64,000 bases of DNA. Origin: Lonicera japonica. Its lineage: Eukaryota > Streptophyta > Magnoliopsida > Dipsacales > Caprifoliaceae. The stretch lies in contig CM038466.1 in the NCBI GenBank assembly GCA_021464415.1, forward strand, positions 31,774,833 to 31,838,832. Direction: 5' to 3'. Below, piece after piece: positions 1 to 13,251 of this stretch (the first letter of the stretch is position 1; each line of letters starts with the position of its first letter). The notes beneath the pieces were generated by a model. That model had not been told where the DNA came from and ran no database searches. It saw only the letters and a program-made list of their open reading frames with translations. The translations under genes were made by a program, and so were the position numbers.

Positions 1-1624
1 CACTCCTTCAGCAGACCACACATGCCGTAGAAATATAGCAAATTGGACATTACCTATACAATAAGAGTAATCTTAGAAATGGTGCAGGGATTAATTGGGC
101 CTTTTTCAGTGTATAAAGGAAGAGCAGGGTTTGTAAAAAGGGAACCTTGTTACACAACCATTCAGTCCAAGAGGGCGCTTTGCATAAAGGGGAAACGAGT
201 ATCAAACCAAGAACCCGTTCTCGATATTTGATCTGCAAGACATGAACTTCCTCAATAAACCCAAACACACAAAGAGAGAGAGACAGAGATTAAAGAGGAA
301 ACGTACAGCGAACAGGGTGAGGATGTAAGCCCCTGCCATTACCCCCATGCACATCACTGCACCAAGCCTGAACAAGGTAACATTCATGCCATCATACATA
401 ATATACAAAAAAACAGAGAATAACTATCTAAAATTATCGAGAAACAAAAGAATAGCAAATAAAATAAATCGATAGTTACATATATACATATCGTCTTAAT
501 ACAAGCAATACCACAACTATGAAAAATCATATCAGCCTCAATACTGTTTCAAGTCTTGAGGTCAGTATACACATGCAAATACTCACTCCATCCCAAATTG
601 GGAGTCCACTTTGATGTTTCCATCATTTAAGGAAATGCACTAATTTCAAACTGATCAATGGATCGAGAACACAACTTGTTTACTATCGTGAAATTTGGTA
701 CATTGTTCATGTCCTAAAAAGGAAGTGGACTCTTACTTTTGGACAAACCAAAAAAGGAATAATGGACTCCTAATTCTGGACGGAGGAAGTAATAAAAATT
801 AGGTAACTCAATTGCCAAAGCAATGCGAAACTGCAAAAGTAGAAACTAAAACCGATTAAAGCAACACTTGCTTTGGCAATAGCAACAACCTAAACATAAT
901 TGTAGTGTTCTAATTACCTAAAATAGTTAAGAACTTCAAGGATTTGATCAGTTAAATCATCAACACAAGGCATAGGGTCATCTGGACTAATCGCTGCAGC
1001 TCCTAACTGCAAGAACTCTTATGGAAGTCCCACAAGAGAAACATTATGTGAATAATAACGTTCGACGATAAAGATGCACAATTCTTTTAAAAAAGAAATA
1101 ATCAGTAAATAGAAACAATAGAAATCAAATGCAGACAGTTTAACCAATTCACAGACCTCATGCCCAGGAGGACTGATATGGTATACACAAAAATTATGGA
1201 GCAGCAGAGAAGCAGCTTCAGGACAAAAGAATAATCCTTGGAAACACGACATATCTGCACCAATAATAAAGAGGAAATAATGATTAACCAAATATACAGG
1301 AAACAAAATAATGTAATCAGTAATCATTATTAAAAAATGAATAATCGCTTACGGTTTAGAGCTAAATCAGGATACGTGATCAGCGCTGGCTTGTCTTGGT
1401 CTCCATAAACAATAACAGACACAGAACCACGGCCAGTCCTGATTATATGTTCCTGAGAAAATAGTACAAATAGCACATTATGAATCTAACCATAGAGCAG
1501 AATTATAAAAGTCCAATTATATTATTCTTAAAATAAAAAGTCATTTGGTGAAGTATGACTGCGTAGCAATCAATTGCTTTATGTGAATACCCTTCAAGTA
1601 AAAGAAATCTGCGGATTCATGTAA

Positions 1625-1657
<33 letters not shown>

Positions 1658-3502
1658 TAATATTAATAATAATATAAATAATCCAAGAAAGAGCTTGCCA
1701 TGTGCACTGACCACTTTCAGAGCCAGCTTTCTCCAATCAAATGAATATATTTTTTAAAAGAAGATTAAAACAACAAAATAAAGTATCCTAGTTCTCAATC
1801 ATTTGACTCTTAAAAACAATAATAACATTTAAAAGAAGAGGATGGAAAATAGCATAAGTTATATAACACGGACAGATTAAAGTAATTAACAATAATGATT
1901 GCAACTCCTAACCAATAAATAAAGAAAAAAGAAGACAAATTAACTGCCACGTTGTATTCATAACACGAAATGAAGAAATGACAGGTATTACAAGGTTCTC
2001 TTGATAATTCCAAGTTTTACCATAAAACAATATGTAATAAAAAGAAACAAGAAGATGGATTAGAAGCATATAAATCAAAAATGAAATCAAGCCCTTGAAA
2101 AAATCAAACTAAGTTCTTAAGTCAACTAATCCGAGATAAATAATACTCTAGTTGGTCCCTTTTGTTTGTTCATCAACCCCCAATTTAGCTAATAGACCCA
2201 TTTTTGTAAAGACAAAATAATCTACCATTATTTGTGGAAAGAACAAAGCCGTAAAAATAATACAAAGCAGAAGTACGCAGAGCCTTATTCTTTCTGTTTA
2301 TGGAATTCTTAGGGTACGTGTTAACATTTTTCCTTATAAAAAACATTAAAAAATATGATTATGCTGTTAATTTTCTTTACCTAAAGTTTTCTCAGTTTGA
2401 ACCAATTAACACAATTTCGAACAAATATATCTATCAATAAGACAATTAAAAAGGAACAGTGAACTCCTAATTAAGTACCATTTACAATTAAATAGCTTAA
2501 GACTTGAAAAGATAATTGTTTCAATAGAAGGAAAGAATTATTGGGCTCTATATTGCTAAACAATTAATATAAATTGAAATTAAAAACGTCAACAGATCTA
2601 CAATAACATTAAATTTTCAATTTCTAAACAAACTTGTCAAAGTAACAATGAAGATGCAAAACAAGCAAAATTATCCTCAATTTATAGGTTTTTCCCCTCC
2701 AAATATTTTCTCATAAACCAAACACACGATAAACCAAGAAATTCAAGCAATTTGAAATGCACTGAATGAAATTTAGCTCCAATGTGTGCAATTAAATCAG
2801 AATATCGAGGTTATTGAGAAACAAACTCATAGAGCTTTATAATTATTAGTAATCTTGAGACAATTAAAATGCACTGAACAGAAATATTAGGTTTATTCAA
2901 TGTGTCTGCAATTAAATCCGAATCTCGAGGTGATTGAGAAACAGGGCGGCAAAATCATCAAGGCTTTTGACTTTTAAGTAAGAAACGAGAGAAAAAGTCG
3001 AATCAAATTAAACCACAATGTAAATAAACAAGTAAAAAAGAAAAAGTATACAGATATATATATATATATTATATTCAATGGGTGCAGTTAAATCCTAATC
3101 TCGAGGTAATGGAGAAACAAACGCATAGAGCTTTATATTATTGCAATTATCTCTTTACATAAAGTTTACTAAATCGAAGCAATTGAAACAATTTCGAGCA
3201 AATATAGATATCAATAAGACAATTAAAATGCACTGAACAGAAATAATCGGTTCAATTCAATGTGCCTGCAATTGAATCCGAATCTAGAGGTGATTGAGAA
3301 ATAGGGCAAATTCATCAAGACTTTTGATTATTAATTCAGAAATAAGAGAAAAAATCGAATCAAATTAAAACAAAATGTAAGATAAACAAACAAAGATCAA
3401 AAAGTATACAGATATATATATATATATATAGATATATACCTTTCCGCCGAGATAGATAGTTTCCATATCAACAGAAACGGAATCGCTTGATGACTCTGCC
3501 AT
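1..3502 (-). CDS. NDL: NDL/NDRG-family protein (N-myc downregulated-like, SF21 type), 5' part
   Basis: Spliced gene, partial at its 3' end because it leaves the window. Coding exons on the minus strand: 3440-3502, 1353-1452, 1157-1254, 918-1006, 307-367, 146-232, 1-53; all junctions are GT-AG and phases agree across every join. The start is the ATG at 3502-3500; residues 1-21 include [14 protein letters not shown]. About 183 residues are visible, with family blocks [20 protein letters not shown] (exon 2), [20 protein letters not shown] (exon 3), LGAVMCMG (exon 5), [14 protein letters not shown] (exon 6) and [11 protein letters not shown] (exon 7). NDR proteins have an alpha/beta-hydrolase fold that is considered non-enzymatic; Arabidopsis NDL1 binds the G-protein beta subunit and affects auxin transport (family knowledge). 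The remaining C-terminal exons must lie left of base 1. In exon 3 the donor after GHE is chosen because it joins directly to LGAAAIS, the usual family sequence. An Arg replaces the usual Gly at the exon 4/5 junction. Which NDL paralogue this is cannot be decided. Confidence 0.93.
2380..3433. repeat. Tandemly duplicated block in NDL intron 1
   Basis: Intron 1 (1453-3439) contains repeated blocks that end in the same ATACAGATATATATAT stretch (near 3047 and 3406). Matching pieces include AATTAAAATGCACTGAACAG near 2863 and 3222 and AAACTCATAGAGCTTTATA near 2821 (AAACGCATAG... near 3117), giving a period near 300-360 bp. A third, older partial copy begins near 2386. The same intron carries a (TAA)n microsatellite at about 1626-1657. 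The last copy abuts exon 1. Confidence 0.75.
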
Positions 3503-3539
3503 GGCCGTCGGCTCTGTGTGTCTCTCAAAGCCGAAAGCC

Positions 3540-3578
<39 letters not shown>

Positions 3579-3660
3579 AAAAAATTCTTCTTTTTCTGTC
3601 TAAAATGTAGAGGACTAAAGCTTCGATGGCTTATATACGAAGCGATTCTTGGCCCCCCAT
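3503..3660 (-). promoter_or_regulatory. NDL leader and core promoter: (GA)n tract and TATA box
   Basis: On the gene's strand a long uninterrupted (GA)n tract lies at 3577-3544, roughly 40-75 nt before the ATG, and a TATATAAG motif lies at 3637-3630, about 130 nt upstream of the ATG. The spacing would put transcription start near 3600, leaving the (GA)n in the 5' leader. GA repeats of this kind are bound by BASIC PENTACYSTEINE proteins in plants (known in general, not shown here). Confidence 0.5.
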
Positions 3661-3901
3661 TTCTCTCTCTATATCACTTTCTCTCTCTATATATGTTACA
3701 TTCCTTTCTCTCTCTATAAAATATGAGTGATGGTAAAAGCAGTTTTAAAAATTAATTTTAACATTTACATTTTAAGTAATTCTATTTAAATTTTATTTTT
3801 ATAAAAGTATACGTATTAATTAGATTATCCTACTAAAATTATACATGTATTTAACAAATCGACTTATTTGTAATAAATTTTGTCACAAAAGATGAACTAT
3901 T

Positions 3902-4437
3902 AGGGTGTGTTTGATTGGGAGTATTTTTCATGGAAAATATCCATTTTCCACTTGATTTGACAACTTAAGGTGTTTGATTGGCTTTTTTTTGTAGGCAATT
4001 GAATTCCCACTTTTGGCTCACACACTTACATTTTCCTTGTAAACAAGGAAAATATTTTCTTTGGGGGGGGCTAGTTTTTATTTTCCAGGCAATTGCACGG
4101 TTTTCGAGACAACATTTTACCCATTTTCTACACTAAAAATGCTATAACTTAAACTACAAAATTCAAAATTTAATAAAAAATTTATATTTAAAATCTACTC
4201 ATCAAGATCAATTAAACAAGATCCATCATGACTATAATATTATGTAAAAAAAAATACCCATAATTTTTTCTACATTAAAAATGCCACAATACAACCAATA
4301 TTTTCCGGGTAGAAAATTAAGGCAATCAAACACACTACACTTCATTTTCCATGCAACTCAATTCTAGGCAATTCAATTACCGGTAACTTATTTTCTTTCC
4401 ATGCAAATTCCACGCTTGTAATCAAACGCATATTGTA
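3902..4437. mobile_element. MITE-like unit with GTGTTTGATT / AATCAAACGC ends
   Basis: The left end reads GGGTGTGTTTGATTGG and the right end, reverse-complemented, reads ATATGCGTTTGATTAC; the interior repeats GGCAATTGAATT and TTTTCC-rich pieces. This resembles non-autonomous TIR elements with GTGTTTGGTT-type ends. No clean target duplication was found, so the boundaries are approximate. Confidence 0.45.
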
Positions 4438-7400
4438 ATTCTTATCTCAAATATAGTATATATCTATGTACTTTAAATCATTCTTTGCCACCAAATACAA
4501 TTTCATGTCACAGATTAATTCAAATTAATGAAAGAACAATGTTATTCTAGTAATGAAACCATAGTTTGCTAAAATTAATTTATTATGTTCATAAACTAAT
4601 TCAATTAACTAAAATTAATCTTATTCTACTTTTGTTTCTGTTATATAAAAGTTCAAAACCTCATTAATCAAGAGTATGAAAACGAAATTTCCTTTATAAA
4701 ATGCTTGCAATTGAGAATGTGATTTGTCTATAAATTGCTCATTTTCAAAATCCAACATAGTCGAATACTAATTAGCTTTAATAGAATAAAACTTCAATCA
4801 ATTATATATAAAAAGTTGACATCAAATTCCAATTAAGTGCAATAATAAAATAACACAAATATACTATAAAAAATCCACAACAAAATACTTATATGTATCT
4901 ATATATAGCAAGAAGATATATATGTATTTTGTTTACGTACATGAATATATGGATGGTAATAGATATATGTGTATATATGTGTGTAAAAGGAAGAATGTGT
5001 GAAAGTAATATAAATATGACTCTAACTTATGTCTTTTTGTTTAGCCATCGTTAATAAGTGAAATTGTGTTGCAAAAAAAATTGAGAGAAGTAAATGTACT
5101 AGTCGGTGAGTAGAGTGAAAAGAAAAGGTGTTGTCATTGAACCACCTTTTGAATTATTAGCTTTTGAAATATCAATGTGCCTTCAAAATACAACTTTTAT
5201 TTTAATGGTTTTCTTATTAAAAGTAAAATAGTGTTTAAACTGAATTTTGTAAGAGCTTTTACTAGCACCCATAAAATATATGGGGCTTAGTGTTTGACAC
5301 GCTGGATTAAATTTAGATAGAATTATTTAATTTCATTCAAACATGATAAGATAATTTCACCTTTTAGGTGGGTTAATAACTTTGTTGTTGGAATAACAAA
5401 CTTTAATGTGATAAATAATTCGTTTTAATATTCATTCTTGACAAATACCAAATATTATATCTCATCTCTTATCATGCACCTCAATTGCGTGTCAAAGATA
5501 TTATTATTCATAGCAATGTTATATTTATTAAATATTCTTACCAAGTATTTTTACTGGTATAATATGTGGTAAAAATTGTAAATAAAAAAAAATATTTTCC
5601 TATTATTTTTTTAAAAATATTTTCCTATTATTTTTTAAAAAATATCTTTAATTTTAATTATACATTTTATTTATTTATTTATTTATACATTTTTAAAATT
5701 TAAAAATTACTTATTATATAAATTGCATTGTCAATAATGCTACATATATATATATATATATATATATTTGTCTCTCTCTAGTTGGAGAAAATTAGAATGC
5801 AATTATTCAGTTTAGACTTTTTTTTGATTGCAGTCCATCACCTTTTTAAAGGTTGGAATAGACCATTGACAATGAATTGAGCAAATACAATAAATAAATG
5901 TTACGAACGTATGTAACAATTAAGTTAGGTAAGTTAAAATATTATTCCATAGTAGTACAATAATATTTGAAACTTATATTTCATTAAGTCTAATATCAAA
6001 CGTCAATTTTATTTGTTTTTTGGGACCTTCTCTCCTTTTTTGACTCTCTCTCTCTCTCTCTCTCTCCAATTTTTCTTATATAATATTTATTTTATTTCTC
6101 TCATTTACCAAATTTCTATTTCAAACGTCTAAAGGAATAAGATAAACTATGCACCTAAGTTTTTTTAATGCAGATACTTTAATTGTGATGTGGCGGATAA
6201 TGTCTCATATAATGAGAAAGATATTGTTATAAAAATCGTAATAGATATTGTGACAAATACTAGGAGATCTAAAGTATATGTTTAAGATGCATATCTTTTA
6301 TATTTTACGTTAGTGAACAGTATCTATCAAATATTTTAATAGCAGAATTAGAGATAAAAAATCTTTTTTACTATTAGTTTAACCGTACTTGTATATGTAC
6401 ACTTGCTTCTCACCCTCTCAAAAAACTTTCAAGTCACCGCACAAATAAACGTGTGTTCTCTCTTTTATGGTGAATTATAAAAAATCTAGAGATTAAAAAT
6501 TTAATTCATTGATCTTATACTTACAATAATCTCACAACCAAATAATAATAACATCTAGTCAATGCATTAAAAATATTTATGTACTTTCATTTTTTCGTAT
6601 TTTGTTAAATATGGAACTTTTTATCATGTTTTAACAATTAGATTGGTTTAATTGGTTTTATGACCAACAAGGAAATCAACCCCCCCCCCCCCCCCCTTCC
6701 CCTTTTCCTTTAAACACGGATCTATCTCAAAAATAACAAATAACCATGTGTTAAAATTGTGAGAGAGGGACTTGAACTTGAGTAATTTATAAATCGCATC
6801 CACTCATTTATTATTTTATTATGCATTTGTATTAAAAACATGAAAATTGTAAACATAAATATAGGGTAATTAAATTTGTTCATTGTAATTCCCCTTCTGC
6901 TACGAAGGACCAAGCTACTAAAACAATATTCATGGTTGAATAATAAAAAATACATATTTATTTAAATGAATTAAATTATTTTTTATGGTATCTCAATAGT
7001 AAGTATTTAAGGATTCTCTCTTTAGCAAACAAAAAGGGTGTTTATTTAGAGGGGTGTACATCAAATTTTCATTCAACCATTTTTAGATTTTTTTTCTTGT
7101 TTCTTTTTTTTTACGACATTCGCTAAAGGTGATTTACTTGTTATATAATTTTTTCTATAAAATTTTGTTCAAAAAACTATTTTACCCATCAAATAAACAT
7201 TTCTTCTTTATTTTTATTTTTATTAAAGAGAGGAATTTCCTCTTTATATACTTACTCTTTCTCTCTACTATGCAAAAAAGGGACTTGGCTCCCCTCCATT
7301 AATCTTCCATCCAATTTCGTTCAATGGAGTATAGTTCGATACCTAAACGGTTGAATTTTTTCACGAAACTTAGTGAAGATAAGATGTACATTGAATAGAT

Positions 7401-7764
7401 CATTTCTACAAAATTATATCAAAAAAATTAAATTGGAAGTGGTGAGATAATCTTTTAAAATTTTAATGGTCAAAAATAAACATATGTATTAAAATTTTCA
7501 TACACTTGCTTTCGGTTTGAATTTCTTGATTAAATTTTGTAATAATGATCTACTCATTACAAAGATTATATCCACTAAATTTTGTGAAAAAAAAATTTCG
7601 GTTTAAATCTCCAACTAAAACTCCATTGAACGAAATTAGATGGAATGTGTAATAAAAGGGAGTCAAGTCCGAAAAAAACTAGCATCCATTTAAATCAACC
7701 ATCAATGTCATGATGCCAGATGTTCCTTCTTCTTTTTTTTGGGTTCTTTTCTCGTTTACTCTTT

Positions 7765-8436
7765 GCAATCTGTTTTATTTTATTTTTTAAAAATAAATTA
7801 ATCGTATTACACAAACAACAAGATCAAACCTTAAGTTTCACAATAATAGATTAAAGTAGTTCATAAGCTTAAAAAAATTATTTAAATTATTTCTCATTTT
7901 TGAATTTTAAATTATTTAATTATATCTTGATGACATATACGCTTGTTGAGAAAATTAATTTTTTATCTTGATAAAAAATATATATTTTTACTTAATTTTT
8001 GTACAAGCTGATAAGGCACCAATCAAATAAAGTAGTTAAATCATACATTTAATTTCTTGTATACTTTCTTTAGTTAAATTGATGCAACAATTCTTTATAT
8101 GAAAAAATGCAATCTGTGTTTTCCTTTTAAAAATAAAAATTAATCGTATTATACAAGCAACAAGATCAAACCATAAGTGTTAGGATAATAGATTAAAGTA
8201 GTTTATAACCTTAAAAAAAATATTTCTTATTCTTAAATTTCAAATTATTTAATTATATATGGATCACATATGCACATGTCGACAAAATTAATTTTTTATC
8301 TTGATAAACAAATATTATGTTTACTTAATTTTTGTATAAGCCAATGCAGTACCAATCAAATGAATTGATGAAACCACACAATTAATTTCTTGTATTCTTT
8401 CTTTAATTTAACTGATGCAACAATTATTTATATAAT
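7765..8436. repeat. Direct tandem duplication, about 344-bp period
   Basis: Copy 1 starts at 7765 and copy 2 at 8109, both with GCAATCTG followed by an A/T tract and AATTAATCGTATTA. They stay alignable through AACAAGATCAAACC, AATTAATTTTTTATCTTGAT and GATGCAACAATT. Divergence is moderate, so the duplication is old. No coding content. Confidence 0.8.
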
Positions 8437-9822
8437 TTTATTTTTACAAAATTTAAATAAGTCCAGAACTCATTAAAAAGGGTGGAGTTATTGGCAACCT
8501 TAAACACTTGGTAACACTCTCACTTTCATTTCTTCTTTCACAACTGAGTAGAGTGTTTGTTACTTGATTTTTGATATCCGAGTACAAACCTATGTACTTG
8601 GTTCTTGACAACCAAATAATACATTATTAAGTCTATACCCAGTCCTTTACAATAGAGTAACATATATTTTACTCGGTTGTCAAGAATTTATAAAAAATAC
8701 GAATATTTTCAAGAAATATTAGGAATGCCAACATCTCCGCACTTAAAAAAATATTCGATTTAATACCAAGAGTAGTATCCTAAAACCAAAAATGTAGGGT
8801 TAAATACGTACAAAAAGGTAGAGATGTAATCATGGGTAATGTATAGTTTGACTAGAGAGTATGTAGGTGTCCATTTGATGGGTACATTCTACCTCACTCA
8901 ATTGATGATGTATGGGCCTTTGAAGCTAAACAAAATATTTTCTACAATTTTTGACAACTCATTTTTCTCGATCATTAATCATGTGCTCATTTTTCTTATT
9001 TAATAATTATTATGCTGGTTGGTCCAAAAGTGCTTTTATTGTCCTCTCAATTGATACAAACTTAGGATCTAATAATTACTTTTGACATTTTGTACAAATA
9101 TTTTGGAAAAAAAAAATCAATGGTTTTTTAAGGTAGTGATTTCATCATCTCCCATGCTAACGCAAATTAGTTTTACTGACAACATAGCACGTAAATCTGT
9201 CTAAAGACATGATTTTTATGTGGTATTAAAAATATTTTTTATGATTAAGTTTTTAAAAATTATTTAAAATGGTGTTATCGATAAAATTGTTGTAGACATT
9301 ATTTGTTAAATTTTTTAATAACAAATTATAAATAATATGAATCTTGTTTGATATATCTTAGCGAATGCTTTTTAACGATGTAAATTTTATTGAAATAGAA
9401 TTATAAAATAGATATTTAAATATTTTTAAAAAATTTAAAATAAAATATGAAAGCAAAAATAATAACGTAATATCTAGATTTGTCTAGGAGACGCTCTAGA
9501 TATAGAGGGTTATTTTCACAATGTTTTTTCTTATTTTTGTCGCATAACTTTCATGGCCATTATCTTAATAAGCCGTAATTGAAATGAGTGAAAGTCAAAA
9601 GTTGTAGAGTTTAAACATAATTTGCTAAGATGAATAAGCAAGTCTAAAGAAAAAAAATCCAAACACCCTTCACAAGGTACTTTTTACCATTTTTTTCTGA
9701 GGAAGATTACAGATAAAGCCACAATTTGAGCTGAATGGAGAAAAGGGCTCAAAGACTAGGCAGAGATATAAATTGTGAATCTTGAAATAATTGAAGTTGT
9801 GGCTGTTTTTGTTTTTAATAAA

Positions 9823-10140
9823 CTAGTTATTCAAATACACGCGATGCGTGTGCATGTTCTCTTTTTTATATAGTCTTATATTAAAGTTAAATTAGTAATT
9901 TTAAACGAGGAAGTAATCCAATAGTAAAGTATCTTCTTTTTAATTTATAGCGTTTAGATGATGCAAGTCCGATAAAATAATTTTTTATTTTAAAAACTAA
10001 ATACAAAAGACAATTTGTAAGCTGAAAAAGGCTAAAGTAACTACCAAGGCTAATGTCTAGTTTTCTTTTCAAATCAAGCCCACCATTCTTCTCACAAATG
10101 TAAAAGAGAAAAGACATCATAGATAAATTGTGTCATCTTC
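9823..10140 (-). mobile_element. Helitron-like 3' terminus (far end unresolved)
   Basis: Read on the minus strand there is a perfect 6-bp hairpin (ACACGC, 3-nt loop, GCGTGT; 9851-9837), followed 10 nt later by CTAG at 9826-9823 and then a T. A short GC hairpin just before CTRR and insertion before T are hallmarks of Helitron 3' ends. The matching 5' TC end to the right was not found, so the right coordinate is only nominal. Confidence 0.4.
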
Positions 10141-13071
10141 CATTTTTGTTCATAAAAATCAACACAACACCACACTAATAGGGTTATTCATCTGATAAAA
10201 AAAAATCGGAATACCTTCATTTCAAATAATTTAAAAAAAATTGGAATTCTAACTATCTTTCCAATAAATACAAAAAATGAAAAAATGTTCTAAATCAGAA
10301 CTTTTTGAATCTTCCAATGTCTTACAATTGCGGAATAACTTTAGCTTTATTTGAAAAATAAATCCAGAATCTGATTTTTTTAATGAATCATATTATAATA
10401 GTACTCCAACACCACAAAACAACATAGACAAGATGATAATATTTTTTGTAAAAAAAAAAGTTTAATTATGGATCAAAATAATAGATACTAATCATATAGT
10501 AATCTATTTCGTAATATTACAATATAATTAGTATCTTTTTATTATCTAAAAAACTTTAAACGGTTTTAACTTTTAAATTTGGTCAGATATGTGCAAGAGA
10601 TTAAAAAAAGTAAAGAATTCAAAATCTCAAAATAAACACGTCCCCACATAACTAATAAATTTGTATTGAATTTTTAGGTTCCAAAATTAGAGGTAAAAAA
10701 AAAGCCAAAGAAACATTCTAAAATTATAATAAATAGGCTAGTTAACATATTACTATATTTGTTAATTCAAAGAAATTTAAAATAACCGAATTACATTGAT
10801 TAATTGAGCTAAGTATAAACATTTTTAACATGAGCATAGATGTAAGAATATGAGAGGAAAGGAGAAAGATGATAATTTTGTTGTCTTGGTTAATTTTCTT
10901 GTAAGAATGAAGGATATAATTGGTTGATGAAGCCCTTTTAAGGCTGTAGTGCCCTAGTTTATTTTTTATTTTTTTTCTTCTATTACCAAAATTAATTAAA
11001 AAAATATATATCAGCATTGAGGGTAAGAAGTTACATGCTTCTTTTTAGTGTCCAATGTTGAAAAATGTAGATTAAATACTCCAATTGTGAACAACAATTC
11101 CAAAGTATACAAAGTCAAAATGAGTGTGCAATAGATTAACAAATAAGTGATTAAAACAAAATTGGTAGACATTTTTTGGGAAGGAAAATTATCCAAAATA
11201 TGTAACTAAACCAAACCCTAATTGTCAAGGTTCAAAACCATGACAAAAGGATCTTATCATGGTTTAAAACTATGACGTTTGAACCAGTGATGTTGAAACT
11301 TGTCAAAGTTCAAAACCTAATGAGAGATGTGGGGCACTCTAAATGGCTACCATGACAACGTTGTAAATCTTGTGACAGTCGTGAATCGAGATAATTTCAT
11401 TTTAAAACCTAAGAGATTGCTATTTTTACATAAGTTGTCACGGTTCTTGGACAAAGACAAGATTTTATTGTCTTTTTAACTTGTCACAGGTTTTGAACCG
11501 TGACAATTTTATTATGAAATTTTAAAAAAATAAATTAAAAAATATAATTTTCAAAAATTTCTCTAATATATACCTATAACAATCCCCAATTTTATTGCCA
11601 CAACAACCATCATCAATGTTAAGACCTTTGCATTAACCAAACGGTAATTATGAATAGCAATAGTATAAAAATCAAACCACCAATAATCAATAAACTAAGT
11701 AATTGGTTCACTAATAAAGAAATAAGGTGTCAAAAACTTAGAATAATTAGACTCCAATCATTATCAATGTTACAACAACATTTTCTTTGTAGCACCCAGA
11801 TCACTATTTTTAACGTAAAAATAGTGAGTTATAATCACTATTTTAAACAAAATTGGATTTTTTTTTATTTTTTTTTAGAATATTCTCAGACTATACCCAA
11901 AATAGAAATAGTGTGAACAAATTACTATTTTAACATAAGAATAATGAGTTCAAATCACTATTTTAAACAAAATAAAAATATGTAAAAATTGTACAATATT
12001 CTTGGACTTTAGCCAAAGCAAAAATTGTGAGAATAAATTACTAGTTTAACATAAGAATAGTGAGTTCAAATCACTGTTATAACACAATAATAATGAGTTT
12101 AAATCACTATTTTTACTGTTGCCAAAATTACGTACTCCCCCCTATATCCATCAAACTTCATCACACTTGTAAAAGAAAATTCTCAAACCTCTATCTTCCT
12201 TTTTTCTTAGTTAAATTTTAATTTATTTTTAAAACTTCCCCCTTATTATTTTCTTTCCTTTATTTTGTTTCCTTATATACTGGTCAATATTTACTTATTA
12301 TTTTTTACTTTAATTTATTTCATTGTTATTAATATTTTTTTTAATTTATTTTGAAATGCATTATATACTTGTCATTACATATTTGTCAATAACAGAAACT
12401 AAAATAAATCATAAAAAAGTACTTTCAATAAATAATACAAATTTATCCGTCTTATGCATCCGACAAAGAAATGTGTAGATCAGTCAAATGAACCCGAAAT
12501 AAACAAGACTAAAACAAAAAATACAAGACAATAAAATTACACGCTAAACACAACACACAATACAACTTAAAAAAAAGTATTAAATGCGAACAAAGGTCGT
12601 CATTTTATAATTTAATCGGTGATCATTATCAAGTGAGCATTTGGAGCCATGGCAATATCTTTAATATTGTATTTAATTCTTGTGTTCAAGGCCCTTACTC
12701 TCTATATGGCAATTTGGCACACAATATTTAACAAATCCTTAGGGTTGTGTCTATGAAAAGATCCATCTGCACATTAAAGAAGAGATGGGGCTCACAACAA
12801 CATTTGGCACATTGATATAATTCTAAAAGCTTCAACTCGCAAGAATCAATTTTGCATTTTTTCTTTGATTCAGCTGGTTAGAGGGAAACCACATCATCTA
12901 TTCTAGAAGAGTTACTCATATTTGGTTCATAGTAAGAATGGTAGTTTATTTGTTGGGTTATTCAGATAGTTCTTATTTAGTGTCTACACAAGCATGTGTT
13001 TCTACAGTTGCTTGATGTGACAAGACACTAAGAAATTTGACAGCTGAAAGCAATTGTAGTAAAACTTTAAG
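9827..13071. other. Intergenic, no gene seen
   Basis: AT-rich sequence without a supported gene. Apart from the possible Helitron end at its left edge and the inverted-repeat zone at 11218-12115, it appears to be unique non-coding DNA. Confidence 0.6.
11218..12115. repeat. Inverted and subterminal-type repeats (DNA-transposon-like)
   Basis: TTGTCAAGGTTCAAAACC near 11222 is matched in inverse by GGTTTTGAACCGTGACAA near 11490, with several intermediate copies of the GTTCAAAACC core. From 11805 to 12115 a second motif, AATAGTGAGTTCAAATCACT and variants, recurs at least four times in both orientations. Short motifs arrayed in both directions resemble subterminal repeats of CACTA or MULE elements, but no termini or coding remnants were found. 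Confidence 0.45.
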
Positions 13072-13251
13072 AGTAAATAACACTAGAAGCCCTCAAACTA
13101 TATCTTACGTTTTAATTAAGCCCCTAAACATAATTTTGTATCAATTGAGCCCTTAAACTAATCAAATTGAACACCAATAGCCCTTTCATCCAAATCTCCA
13201 ATTAAATCAAACAAATTGATTTGGTCAGTTAAACATGTATGTATATATATA

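Larger units (their letters stand above)
3661..9822. other. Intergenic, AT-rich, no gene seen
   Basis: No open frame here has the composition or family match of a real gene. It holds simple repeats: (TA)n near 5743-5767, (CT)n near 6044-6066 and a 17-C run at 6680-6696. A MITE-like unit and a 344-bp tandem duplication are listed separately. A small inverted repeat built on TTCTTGACAACC / GGTTGTCAAGAA lies near 8605-8690. Confidence 0.7.
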
